From Leclercia sp. UBA7405 (GTDB lineage: Bacteria > Pseudomonadota > Gammaproteobacteria > Enterobacterales > Enterobacteriaceae), in NCBI GenBank assembly GCA_002469605.1, contig DKMV01000253.1:1-20043 (forward strand): DNA of 20,043 nucleotides, written 5' to 3'. The translations under genes were made by a program, and so were the position numbers. Of the stretch, positions 7,701-15,920 are shown one piece after another. The notes beneath the pieces were generated by a model that saw only the letters and a list, made by a program, of their open reading frames with translations, ran no database searches and was not told the origin of the DNA. Within the stretch, counting starts at the first letter, position 1; each line of letters starts with the position of its first letter.

Positions 7701-7755
7701 CAGATGCACGACCCGTGGGCGCCTTTGCCGCGCCCACGCGGGACGCTGCATCCTG
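7701..7755 (+). other. Large hairpin between mdcE and mdcF
   Basis: A perfect 9-bp GC-rich stem (7714-7722 with 7730-7738, 7-nt loop) is nested in an outer pairing of GATGCA (7703-7708) with TGCATC (7747-7752). No U-tract follows, so it is unlikely to be a full terminator. By position it could protect the mdcA-E message from 3' decay and lower expression of mdcF-H. Confidence 0.65.
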
Positions 7756-7805
7756 AAAATAATAACCATCGCGTCAGTGCTTAAACTTCTTTTTACAGGT
7801 GATTT

Positions 7806-8765
7806 ATGACTTATGTGATTGTTCATGCCCTTGCACCTATTTTTGTCATCATGCTGCTTGGCTTCTGGGCCGGTAAGGCAAAAATGGTCGATAACAAAAA
7901 TGTTTCCCTGCTCAATATCTTTGTAATGGATTTTGCCCTGCCCGCCGCGCTGTTCAGCGCCACGGTGCAGACCCCCTGGAGCGGGATTATTGCCCAGTCA
8001 CCGCTTATCGTGGTGCTGACCCTGGCGATGTGGATCACCTACGCGGCCATCTACTTCCTCGCCACTAAAGTTTTCAAAAAGTCCCCGCAGGATGCCGCCG
8101 TGCTGACCCTGACCGTGGCACTGCCGAACTACGCGGCGCTGGGTCTGCCGATTCTGGGCAGCGTGCTGGGCGAAACCCCCGCCACCTCCCTGTCGGTAGC
8201 GGTTTCTATCGCCTGCGGTTCCGTACTGATGACGCCGTTCTGCCTGCTGATCCTCGAGCGTGAAAAAGCGCGTGCGGAAGGGGGTAACACCGGTTCTACA
8301 CTCTCTATGCTGCCGGTGCTGATGTGGCGCTCGATTAAAAAACCGATCGTGCTGGGTCCGCTGCTGGGCGTCGTGTTATCCGCCATTGGCATTAAAATGC
8401 CGGAGCTGGTGCTGGCTTCCATCAAGCCTCTGGGCCTGGCGGCCACCGCGGCGGCGCTGTTCCTGACCGGGGTGATCCTCTCTGCCCGTAAGCTGAAAAT
8501 TAACACCATGGTTATCACCTCGACCATTGCCAAGCTGCTGATCCAGCCGGCCATCGCCTGGGGTATCGTGCTGGTCTTCGGCCTGCAGGGTTCGGTCGCC
8601 ATTACCGCGATCCTGATGATTGCTCTCTCCGCCGGCTTCTTCGGTGTGGTCTTTGGTAACCGCTTTGGCGTGCAGTCGCCGGATGCGGAAGCAGTGCTGC
8701 TGTTGAGCTCGGTACTCTGTATCCTGTCGCTGCCGCTGTTTATCTCACTGACTTCAGGAATGTAA
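7806..8765 (+). CDS. mdcF: Malonate transporter MdcF (AEC family)
   Basis: 319 residues, strongly hydrophobic with about ten membrane segments split by a polar central loop (about residues 150-180, EREKARAEGGNTGS). It belongs to the auxin efflux carrier (AEC) family, which includes Klebsiella MdcF. Family signs are the N-terminal IFVIMLLGFWAGK, the NIFVMDFALPAALF segment near 38-51 and LPNYAALGLPILG near 105-117. It presumably brings malonate into the cytoplasm. It is preceded by a GGTGA-type ribosome-binding site and a gap with a hairpin; mdcG follows after 2 nt. Confidence 0.92.
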   Translation: MTYVIVHALAPIFVIMLLGFWAGKAKMVDNKNVSLLNIFVMDFALPAALFSATVQTPWSGIIAQSPLIVVLTLAMWITYAAIYFLATKVFKKSPQDAAVLTLTVALPNYAALGLPILGSVLGETPATSLSVAVSIACGSVLMTPFCLLILEREKARAEGGNTGSTLSMLPVLMWRSIKKPIVLGPLLGVVLSAIGIKMPELVLASIKPLGLAATAAALFLTGVILSARKLKINTMVITSTIAKLLIQPAIAWGIVLVFGLQGSVAITAILMIALSAGFFGVVFGNRFGVQSPDAEAVLLLSSVLCILSLPLFISLTSGM

Positions 8766-8767
8766 TC

Positions 8768-9388
8768 ATGACCACAACATTACGCCCGCACGATTTAGTC
8801 TGGCTTACCGCACGAGACGCGCTGATGGAGATCGGCGAGCCCTGGGTGGAAACGGCCTGGCACACCGGCCTGCCGGTGGTGGTGCGGCGTGATGTTGATG
8901 GCAACGGGCGTATTCCGGTAGGGGTACGCGGCCTGAAGCGCGACCAGCGCGCGGCGGGCTGGGTTAACCCCGACCAGATTGTCCGTATCGTCTCCCCCGA
9001 ACAGCTGAGCGCGGAAGAAGACCTTTTGCGCTCGCCCTTTATCACCCAGCCACCGGTTCAGGTGGCGGTACAGCTTTCCCGCAGGCGCTGGCCCTGGACG
9101 TGGGGCATTACCGGCAGCACTGGCTATGCGCTGGCAACCGGCATTGCAGTGATCCACGCCGCAAGCGATCTCGATTTGCTGATCCGCGCGCCGCAGCCTC
9201 TCTCCCGCGATGATTTAGCTACCTGGCAGTCGCACCTTGAGGGGGCGCTTTGCCGGGCCGATACCCAGGTTGAGACGCCGCAGGGCGGTTTTGCGCTCAA
9301 CGAGTGGCTGCGCGACGGGAAAACCTTGCTGAAAACCAACCGGGGGCCGCGCCTGACGGCGAACCCCTGGGCATGGGAGGAACAATGA
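8768..9388 (+). CDS. mdcG: Phosphoribosyl-dephospho-CoA transferase MdcG (holo-ACP synthase)
   Basis: 206 residues. It transfers the prosthetic group made by MdcB onto Ser25 of MdcC, releasing pyrophosphate. The nucleotidyltransferase signature is visible: GITGSTGYALATG (113-125) followed by SDLDLLI with Asp134 and Asp136, the two aspartates reported as essential in the Klebsiella enzyme. It starts 2 nt after the mdcF stop with its ribosome-binding site (AGGAA) inside the end of mdcF, and overlaps mdcH by 4 nt (ATGA). Confidence 0.94.
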   Translation: MTTTLRPHDLVWLTARDALMEIGEPWVETAWHTGLPVVVRRDVDGNGRIPVGVRGLKRDQRAAGWVNPDQIVRIVSPEQLSAEEDLLRSPFITQPPVQVAVQLSRRRWPWTWGITGSTGYALATGIAVIHAASDLDLLIRAPQPLSRDDLATWQSHLEGALCRADTQVETPQGGFALNEWLRDGKTLLKTNRGPRLTANPWAWEEQ

Positions 9389-10284
9389 AGATCCTGTTTA
9401 CCTTTCCGGGGCAGGGGACGCAGCATCCCGAGATGCTGCAAAACCTGCCGGGAACCGAGCTGGCGCAGGCGCGCGACGTGCTGGGCGACAGCGAAGTGGA
9501 TGCCCTGGATACCCCCGAGGCTTTACAACACACCCGCGCGGTGCAGCTGGCGCTGCTGATCGCCGGCGTGGCCTGGGCGCGCGAGCTGGAGCGCCGCGGC
9601 GTGGCACCGGATATCGTCAGCGGCCTCTCTATTGGCGCTTATCCCGCGGCGGTGGTCGCCGGGGCGCTTGATTTCCGCGATGCCCTGAAGCTGGTGGCGC
9701 TGCGCGGTGACCTGATGGAGCAGGCCTGGCCCCACGGCTACGGTCTGACGGCCATTATGGGGTTAACGCTTTCGCAGGTTGAAGCCATCATGGAAGGAAC
9801 AGGAACCTACATTGCCAATCTGAACGCGGAGACGCAGATCGTGATCGCCGGCTCCGATGAGGGAATGGCGGAGGTGGCGAAGCGCGCGCTGGCGAAAGGG
9901 GCCAATAAAGCCCGTCGTCTGGCGGTGAGCGTCCCGTCGCACTGCGAGCTGCTGGCCGAACCGGCGAAAAAGCTCGTTGAAGCCTTTAGCGAGGTTACCC
10001 TCTCTCGCCCGCGCTATGCTTATCTCAGCGGCAGCACCGGGCGCGTGCTCTGGCAGCCGGAGAGAATCGCCGACGATCTGGCAATGAATATGGCCCGCAC
10101 GGTGCGCTGGCAGGAGGCGGTAGTAGCGGCCAACGAGCGCGAAGCCCGGCTGGCGATAGAGATGCCCCCCGGTGGGGTGCTCACCTGCCTGACGCGTCAG
10201 GCGGCCTGGGAGGGAGAGAGTATCTCTCTGGAACGCAGCGGCATCGAGGTCGCGGTTCACCTCGCAAAACGTCTTAAGAGTTGA
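9385..10284 (+). CDS. mdcH: Malonyl-CoA:ACP transacylase MdcH
   Basis: 299 residues from the ATG at 9385, which has GGAGG at 9376-9380 and overlaps the mdcG stop; an in-frame ATG at 9304 would give a 27-residue extension with no family likeness. It is a FabD-type acyltransferase: GQGTQ at 9-13, nucleophile Ser82 in GLSIGAYPA (80-88; most family members have GHSxGE), Arg107 in LVALRGDLM and His186 in SVPSHCELL. It loads malonyl groups on the fresh ACP so that the decarboxylase becomes acylated and active. It is the last plus-strand gene of the cluster; its last 11 nt overlap the end of mdcR. Confidence 0.94.
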   Translation: MKILFTFPGQGTQHPEMLQNLPGTELAQARDVLGDSEVDALDTPEALQHTRAVQLALLIAGVAWARELERRGVAPDIVSGLSIGAYPAAVVAGALDFRDALKLVALRGDLMEQAWPHGYGLTAIMGLTLSQVEAIMEGTGTYIANLNAETQIVIAGSDEGMAEVAKRALAKGANKARRLAVSVPSHCELLAEPAKKLVEAFSEVTLSRPRYAYLSGSTGRVLWQPERIADDLAMNMARTVRWQEAVVAANEREARLAIEMPPGGVLTCLTRQAAWEGESISLERSGIEVAVHLAKRLKS

Positions 10285-11215
10285 GTGATTGCTCGAGGCG
10301 GCGGGCGTACATGCGGCCTTCCGCCGCCAGCGCCCGCAGGCTGGGATCCTGCTCGCGGTTGCGGGCAAAGACGATGGCGATCAGCTGCTGCATTTGATAA
10401 GGCTGCGCCAGCTTCAGAAGCTGCACCGAGTTTTCATACACCTTCTTCATCCTGCCCGGCATCAGCGTAAAGCCGACACCCGCCTGCACCAGGCTCAGCA
10501 TCGAGAAAATATCATTGACCCGGGTGACGATCTCCGGCTCAAAGCCGGCAATGTGAAACGCCTCCTGAAAGCCAGCGTAGGTGGCGAAGCCCTCTGCCAG
10601 GGCGACAAACTTCTGATCTTTATAATCGCGTAAATCCGCCAGGCCTTCGGTATTGAGCTGGGCCGAGGCGGGGGCGGCCAGGCAAATGTCGTCGTGGAAC
10701 AGGGGCAGGACTTCCAGATTGTTGCGGTCGATTTCGCTTTCGGAAATGGAGATCAGAATGGCGTCCAGCGAGCCCTCCTCCAGCATATGCAGCAGGGTCT
10801 CGTTGGATCCCATGGTGAGATCCATCTCCAGATCCGGGCGGCGCAGCTTCATGCCCATAATCAGCTGCGGCACCGTCTCCAGCGTCAGCGAATAAAGCGT
10901 GCCGACCCGCAGACGCCCCTGGCCGACCCCGGCGGTTTTACGCGCCTCTTCCAGCCCGCGCTCCATCACCTGCATCACCTCCTGGCAGTACTCCAGTAAC
11001 GTCCAGGCGGAGGGCAGGGCAATCAGATTACGGCCTTTATGGGTGAACAGCGGGCAGCGAACGTTCTCTTCCAGGGTGTGCAGGGCGCGATGTACGCTGA
11101 CGCCGCTCAGGTTCAGCACCTCGGCGGCGCGGGCGATATTGCCCGTCTCCATAAAGGTCATGAAGATGCTGAGTTTGCGAAACGTAATCTCGCTGGTCAC
11201 GTCAGGTATCATCAT
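10274..11215 (-). CDS. mdcR: LysR-type regulator of malonate decarboxylase
   Basis: 313 residues with the classic LysR layout: N-terminal winged helix-turn-helix (about 26-47, GNIARAAEVLNLSGVSVHRA) and a C-terminal co-inducer domain from about residue 95 (GRLRVGTLYSL). It is the expected activator of the mdc operon; malonate is the likely ligand. The start is one of two adjacent ATGs with GGAGGG just upstream. It begins only 12 nt after the yheS stop on the same strand, so it is probably read partly from yheS, and its end overlaps mdcH by 11 nt tail to tail. No terminator or dedicated promoter gap is present. Confidence 0.9.
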   Translation of the reverse strand: MMIPDVTSEITFRKLSIFMTFMETGNIARAAEVLNLSGVSVHRALHTLEENVRCPLFTHKGRNLIALPSAWTLLEYCQEVMQVMERGLEEARKTAGVGQGRLRVGTLYSLTLETVPQLIMGMKLRRPDLEMDLTMGSNETLLHMLEEGSLDAILISISESEIDRNNLEVLPLFHDDICLAAPASAQLNTEGLADLRDYKDQKFVALAEGFATYAGFQEAFHIAGFEPEIVTRVNDIFSMLSLVQAGVGFTLMPGRMKKVYENSVQLLKLAQPYQMQQLIAIVFARNREQDPSLRALAAEGRMYARRLEQSLNS

Positions 11216-11227
11216 CCCTCCGCCGGG

Positions 11228-13132
11228 TTAGTCGCTCTGAAGCATCGCTTCAAGCTGTTCCTGGGCATCCAGCCAGGCCATTTCACACTCTTCAAGGCTG
11301 GATTTCGTCGTGGCCTGCACCTGCAGGCACTCGGTTAACTCGGCCTTGCGCGTCTGGTCATACAGGCCGCTGTCGCCCAGCTTCTCTTCAACGGTGGCCA
11401 GCTGCGCGTTGAGTTTCTCCATCTCTTTTTCCAGACGGGTAATCTCTTTGCGCAGCGGCTGCGTCTGCGTGCGCAGCTCCGCCTCGCGGCGTTTCTGGTC
11501 TTTACGCGACTGGGCGCTGTTGGCGTTCTCTTTTGCGGCATCGGCAGGCTGGTTTTCCTGCTTCTGCACGTCGCTCAGCCACTGCTGATAATCTTCCAGA
11601 TCGCCATCGAAAGGTTCCACCTTACCGTCGTGTACCAGATAGAGGTCGTCGGTGGTGGAGCGGATGAGGTGGCGGTCGTGCGATACCACCACCAGCGCCC
11701 CTTCGAACTCGATCAGCGCTTCGGTCAGCGCCTGGCGCATGTCGAGATCCAGATGGTTGGTCGGTTCATCGAGCAGCAGCAGGTTTGGACGTTGCCAGAC
11801 GATCAGCGCCAGCACCAGGCGGGCCTTTTCGCCCCCGGAGAAGCGTTCGGTGTTTTCGCTAACCTTATCGCCGCGAAAACCAAAGCCGCCCAGGTAGTCG
11901 CGCAGCTTCTGCTCCAGCTCCTGCGGCGCGATGCGCGCCAGGTGCTGAATAGGGGATTCGTCTGCGCGCAAAAACTCTAGCTGATGCTGAGCAAAGTAGC
12001 CAAGCTTAATGCCCTTCGCGAGACCGATATCGCCGCGTGCCGGCTCAAGCTCGCCCGCCAGCAGTTTAATTAAAGTCGATTTCCCGGCGCCGTTGCGTCC
12101 GAGCAGGCCAATTCGTGACCCCGGTACCAGGTTGAGCTTGATGGAGTCCAGAATAGTGCGGTCGCCATAGCCGGCGCTCACTTTTTCCATCTTCAGCAGC
12201 GGGCTCGGCAGGCTCTCCGGCGCGCGGAAGCTAAACTGGAACGGGTTATCCACGTGCGCCGGGGCGATCATCTCCATGCGCTCCAGCATCTTGATACGGC
12301 TCTGGGCCTGTTTCGCCTTGGAGGCTTTGGCCTTAAAGCGGTCAACAAAGCTTTGCAGGTGGGCCACCCGCTGCTGCTGGCTTTCGTACATCGCCTGCTG
12401 CTGGGAGAGGCGCGTGGCGCGCTGGCGTTCGAACGAGCTGTAGTTGCCGGTGTATTCGAACATCGACTCCTGTTCGATATGAATAATTTTGTCCACCACG
12501 GGATCGAGGAAGTCGCGGTCGTGGGAGATAAGGATCAGCGTGCCCTGGTAGCTCTTCAGCCATTTCTCCAGCCAGATCACGGCGTCGAGATCCAGGTGGT
12601 TGGTAGGTTCATCGAGCAGCAGCAGGTCGGAGCGGCATACCAGCGCCTGGGCCAGGTTAAGGCGCATGCGCCAGCCGCCGGAGAAGTCGCTGACCGGTCG
12701 CTCCAGCTGTTCGTTGCTGAAGCCCAGGCCGTGCAGCAGGCTGGAGGCGCGGGAGCGGATGGTCCAGGCGTCAATGGCATCCAGCTTGCCGTGGACGGTG
12801 GCAATAGCGTGGCCGTCGTTGCGCTCGTTGGCCGCTTTCAGCTCGGCTTCCAGCTTGCGGTATTCCCGATCGCCGTCAATCACATAGTCGAGGGCCGGTT
12901 CGCTCAGGGCCGGCGTCTCCTGGTTTACCCAGGCCAGCTGCCAGTTTGCCGGAAAGGTAAAGCTACCGGCATCGGCGCTGATTTCGTTTTTAAGCAGCGA
13001 CAGCAGGGTGGATTTACCGCAGCCGTTTTTGCCCACCAGGCCCACTTTCTGGCCAGGGTTAATGGTGGCTGAAGCGTTGTCCAGCAGGACGCGTACGCCG
13101 CGACGAATTTGTAGCGAGGAGAAAACAATCAT
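11228..13132 (-). CDS. yheS: ABC-F ATPase YheS
   Basis: 634 residues (E. coli YheS has 637). It is a soluble ABC-F protein with two nucleotide-binding domains and no membrane segments; the family acts on ribosomes during elongation. First domain: Walker A GKNGCGKS (34-41), signature SGGWRMRL (151-158), Walker B LLLLDEP (170-176), switch SHDR (203-206). A charged linker (about 235-295) follows, the family's P-site-reaching arm. Second domain: Walker A GRNGAGKS (345-352), signature SGGEKAR (432-438), DEPTNHLDLD (455-464). The C-terminal part (about 540-634) is a predicted coiled coil. It is divergent from kefG. Confidence 0.95.
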   Translation of the reverse strand: MIVFSSLQIRRGVRVLLDNASATINPGQKVGLVGKNGCGKSTLLSLLKNEISADAGSFTFPANWQLAWVNQETPALSEPALDYVIDGDREYRKLEAELKAANERNDGHAIATVHGKLDAIDAWTIRSRASSLLHGLGFSNEQLERPVSDFSGGWRMRLNLAQALVCRSDLLLLDEPTNHLDLDAVIWLEKWLKSYQGTLILISHDRDFLDPVVDKIIHIEQESMFEYTGNYSSFERQRATRLSQQQAMYESQQQRVAHLQSFVDRFKAKASKAKQAQSRIKMLERMEMIAPAHVDNPFQFSFRAPESLPSPLLKMEKVSAGYGDRTILDSIKLNLVPGSRIGLLGRNGAGKSTLIKLLAGELEPARGDIGLAKGIKLGYFAQHQLEFLRADESPIQHLARIAPQELEQKLRDYLGGFGFRGDKVSENTERFSGGEKARLVLALIVWQRPNLLLLDEPTNHLDLDMRQALTEALIEFEGALVVVSHDRHLIRSTTDDLYLVHDGKVEPFDGDLEDYQQWLSDVQKQENQPADAAKENANSAQSRKDQKRREAELRTQTQPLRKEITRLEKEMEKLNAQLATVEEKLGDSGLYDQTRKAELTECLQVQATTKSSLEECEMAWLDAQEQLEAMLQSD

Positions 13133-13253
13133 AGAGCGCCGTCTGTTCCGACTATGTTAAGTTGTCATTATAATCAGGTTAAATGTGCCGCCACGCCCTG
13201 CGTGGGTGTGCCATGGTAGCCCAAAATAACAGTGATGACGACCCGGGAGAGGA
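13133..13253. promoter_or_regulatory. Divergent yheS / kefG promoter region
   Basis: This 121-nt gap contains ATTATAAT at 13167-13174, which gives a TATAAT -10 hexamer on both strands (plus 13169-13174, minus 13172-13167). The matching -35 elements are poor on both sides. A short dyad CCACG/CGTGG (13191-13195 with 13201-13205) lies further towards kefG. Assignment as overlapping divergent promoters is inference. Confidence 0.4.
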
Positions 13254-13808
13254 ATGATGTCCCAGACAGCCAACGTGCTGCTGCTGTATGCCCATCCGGA
13301 GTCCCAGGACTCGGTCGCTAACCGGGTTTTGCTTCAGCCGGCCTTAAAACTCAGCAACGTGACGGTGCACGATCTCTACGCGCACTACCCCGACTTTTTT
13401 ATCGATATCCCTCGCGAGCAGGAGCTTCTGCGTCAGCACGACGTCATTGTGTTCCAGTATCCGCTCTATACCTATAGCTGCCCGGCCCTGCTGAAAGAGT
13501 GGCTTGACCGGGTACTGAGCCGCGGTTTTTCCAGCGGGGTGGGGGGCAACCAGCTGGCGGGAAAGTACTGGCGGAACGTGATTACCACCGGCGAGCCGGA
13601 GAGCGCCTACCGCCATGATGGCCTGAACGGCTATCCCATCAGCGATATTCTGCGTCCCTTTGAACTCACCGCCGCCATGTGCCGGATGCACTGGCTGAGC
13701 CCGATTATTGTCTACTGGGCCAGGCGTCAGCCGCAGCAGGCTCTGGCAAGCCATGCAAAAGCCTACGGCGACTGGCTGGCCGCGCCGCTCATGACGGGAG
13801 GCCGATGA
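13254..13808 (+). CDS. kefG: KefG, ancillary protein of the KefB K+ efflux system
   Basis: 184 residues, identical in length to E. coli KefG. It has the flavodoxin-like fold of NAD(P)H:quinone oxidoreductases, with the N-terminal strand [19 protein letters not shown] and later [20 protein letters not shown]. It is required for full activity of KefB, to which it binds at the cytoplasmic face. The start is an ATGATG with AGAGGA upstream. It ends inside the kefB start (TGATG), indicating coupled translation. Confidence 0.94.
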   Translation: MMSQTANVLLLYAHPESQDSVANRVLLQPALKLSNVTVHDLYAHYPDFFIDIPREQELLRQHDVIVFQYPLYTYSCPALLKEWLDRVLSRGFSSGVGGNQLAGKYWRNVITTGEPESAYRHDGLNGYPISDILRPFELTAAMCRMHWLSPIIVYWARRQPQQALASHAKAYGDWLAAPLMTGGR

Positions 13809-15613
13809 TGGAAGGTTCGGATCTGCTGCTGGCCGGCGTGCTGTTCCTGTTTGCGGCGGTGGTTGCCGTGCCGCTGGCGGCCAGGCTGGGTATTGGTGCC
13901 GTGCTGGGGTATTTGCTGGCCGGTATTGCGATTGGCCCCTGGGGGCTGGGATTTATCAGCGACGTGGATGAAATTCTTCATTTCTCCGAGCTGGGGGTCG
14001 TGTTCCTGATGTTTATCATCGGGCTGGAGCTGAACCCGGCGAAGCTGTGGCAACTGCGGCGTTCTATCTTTGGCGTAGGCGCCGCTCAGGTGTTATGCAG
14101 CGCCGCGATACTGGGCGGCCTGCTGATGCTAACCGATTTTTCGTGGCAGGCGGCGGTGGTTGGCGGCATCGGGCTCGCCATGTCCTCGACGGCGATGGCG
14201 TTGCAGTTGATGCGCGACAAGGGCATGAACCGTAACGAGGCCGGGCAACTGGGGTTCTCGGTACTGCTGTTCCAGGATCTGGCGGTGATCCCGGCGCTGG
14301 CACTGGTGCCGCTGTTGGCGGGATCCGGCGACGATCATTTCGACTGGATGAAGGTGGGCATGAAGGTGCTGGCCTTTATCGTCATGCTGATTGGCGGACG
14401 TTATCTGCTGCGCCCGGTATTCCGGTTTATCGCCGCGTCCGGCGTGCGCGAGGTCTTTACCGCCGCCACGCTGCTGCTGGTGCTCGGCTCCGCGCTGTTT
14501 ATGGATGCCCTTGGGCTTTCCATGGCGCTGGGAACCTTTATTGCCGGCGTGTTGCTGGCGGAAAGCGAATACCGGCACGAGCTGGAAAGCGCTATCGACC
14601 CGTTCAAAGGGCTGCTGCTGGGGCTGTTCTTTATTTCCGTAGGAATGGCGCTCAACCTTGGGGTGCTCTATACCCATATATTGTGGGTAATAATGAGCGT
14701 GGCGGTGCTGGTGGCGGTTAAAACGGGCGTGCTCTATCTGCTGGCCCGGGTGTACGGCCTGCGTACGTCGGAGCGGATGCAGTTCGCTGGCGTGCTCAGC
14801 CAGGGCGGGGAGTTTGCTTTTGTGCTTTTCTCTACTGCCTCTTCCCAGCGCCTGTTCCAGAATGACCAGATGGCGCTGCTGCTGGTGACGGTAACCCTGT
14901 CGATGATGACCACGCCGCTGCTGATGAAGCTTATCGATAAACAGCTTTCACGCCGTTTTAACGCTGCCGATAGTGAAGATGAAGCGCCCTGGGTGGAAGA
15001 CGATAAGCCGCAGGTGATTGTGGTTGGGTTTGGGCGCTTTGGTCAGGTAATAGGGCGCCTGTTAATGGCCAACAAAATGCGCATCACCGTACTGGAGCGT
15101 GATATCAGCGCGGTCAATCTGATGCGTAAATATGGTTATAAGGTCTATTACGGCGATGCGACCCAGGTTGAGCTGCTGCGCTCTGCCGGGGCCGAAGCGG
15201 CGCAGTCTATTGTGATCACCTGCAACGAGCCGGAAGACACCATGAAGCTGGTGGAGATCTGCCAGCAGCATTTTCCGCATCTGCATATTCTTGCCCGGGC
15301 GCGGGGCCGCGTTGAGGCGCATGAGCTGTTGCAGGCGGGCGTAAAACAGTTTTCCCGTGAGACCTTCTCCAGCGCGCTGGAGCTAGGCCGTAAAACCCTG
15401 GTGACCCTTGGTATGCATCCTCATCAGGCCCAGCGCGCGCAGCTGCACTTCCGTCGTCTGGATATGCGCATGCTGCGTGAGCTGATGCCTGTGCACACGG
15501 ATACGGTGCAAATATCCCGCGCGCGGGAAGCGCGGCGCGAGCTGGAAGAGATCTTCCAGCGTGAGATGCAGCAAGAACGCCGACAGCTGGATGGCTGGGA
15601 TGAATTTGAATAG
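13808..15613 (+). CDS. kefB: Glutathione-regulated K+/H+ antiporter KefB
   Basis: 601 residues from the ATG at 13808, exactly the E. coli length and start ([10 protein letters not shown]); a further upstream frame is only shadow of kefG. An inner-membrane CPA2 antiporter: twelve or so membrane segments in residues 1-380, with FQDLAVIP at 155-162 holding the conserved ion-binding Asp157, and a cytosolic RCK/KTN domain from about 400 with the nucleotide-binding [10 protein letters not shown] (408-417). Glutathione keeps it closed and electrophile-glutathione adducts open it, acidifying the cell for protection. Coupled to kefG; yheV follows after 12 nt. Confidence 0.96.
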   Translation: MEGSDLLLAGVLFLFAAVVAVPLAARLGIGAVLGYLLAGIAIGPWGLGFISDVDEILHFSELGVVFLMFIIGLELNPAKLWQLRRSIFGVGAAQVLCSAAILGGLLMLTDFSWQAAVVGGIGLAMSSTAMALQLMRDKGMNRNEAGQLGFSVLLFQDLAVIPALALVPLLAGSGDDHFDWMKVGMKVLAFIVMLIGGRYLLRPVFRFIAASGVREVFTAATLLLVLGSALFMDALGLSMALGTFIAGVLLAESEYRHELESAIDPFKGLLLGLFFISVGMALNLGVLYTHILWVIMSVAVLVAVKTGVLYLLARVYGLRTSERMQFAGVLSQGGEFAFVLFSTASSQRLFQNDQMALLLVTVTLSMMTTPLLMKLIDKQLSRRFNAADSEDEAPWVEDDKPQVIVVGFGRFGQVIGRLLMANKMRITVLERDISAVNLMRKYGYKVYYGDATQVELLRSAGAEAAQSIVITCNEPEDTMKLVEICQQHFPHLHILARARGRVEAHELLQAGVKQFSRETFSSALELGRKTLVTLGMHPHQAQRAQLHFRRLDMRMLRELMPVHTDTVQISRAREARRELEEIFQREMQQERRQLDGWDEFE

Positions 15614-15625
15614 AGGTGGTTAACG

Positions 15626-15826
15626 ATGGCAATACGTAAACGCTTTATCGCCGGCGCAAAATGTCCGGCCTGCCAGGCTCAGGATTCGCTGGCGATGTGG
15701 CGTGAAAATAATATCGATATTGTTGAGTGTGTTAAGTGCGGTCACCAGATGCGCGAGGCGGATAAAGAGGCCCGCGAGCATGTGCGCAAAGAAGAGCAAG
15801 TGATCGGCATTTTTCATCCCGACTAG
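15626..15826 (+). CDS. yheV: YheV family zinc-ribbon protein
   Basis: 66 residues, the E. coli YheV length. It has two CxxC pairs, Cys13/Cys16 (KCPAC) and Cys35/Cys38 (CVKC), forming a likely zinc ribbon, followed by a charged helix. No function is established. GAGGTGG upstream is the ribosome-binding site; the gene follows kefB by 12 nt and is probably in its transcript. A T-tract at 15841-15847 follows, but no convincing stem precedes it. Confidence 0.9.
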   Translation: MAIRKRFIAGAKCPACQAQDSLAMWRENNIDIVECVKCGHQMREADKEAREHVRKEEQVIGIFHPD

Positions 15827-15920
15827 CGATATGCCCCGAGTTTTTTTAAGCTAAAGGGTACACGGGTGCAGATTTCCGTTACAATCGGCGCCAGCAATTT
15901 TCCCACGCTCAGGAGATATC

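Noticed and set aside
2946..11227. mdc region as a recent mobile island
   Set aside because: No integrase, transposase, tRNA gene or convincing flanking direct repeats are visible, and base composition looks like the neighbours by eye. Horizontal origin is possible but not shown.
12254..13072. Long open frame (272 codons) opposite yheS
   Set aside because: It is antisense to a well-supported ABC-F gene with all its motifs, has no ribosome-binding site or family resemblance, and long antisense frames are common in GC-rich genes.
15827..15850. Possible terminator after yheV because of the T7 tract
   Set aside because: No stem of adequate length directly precedes the T-tract; only a 4-bp pairing further upstream is possible.
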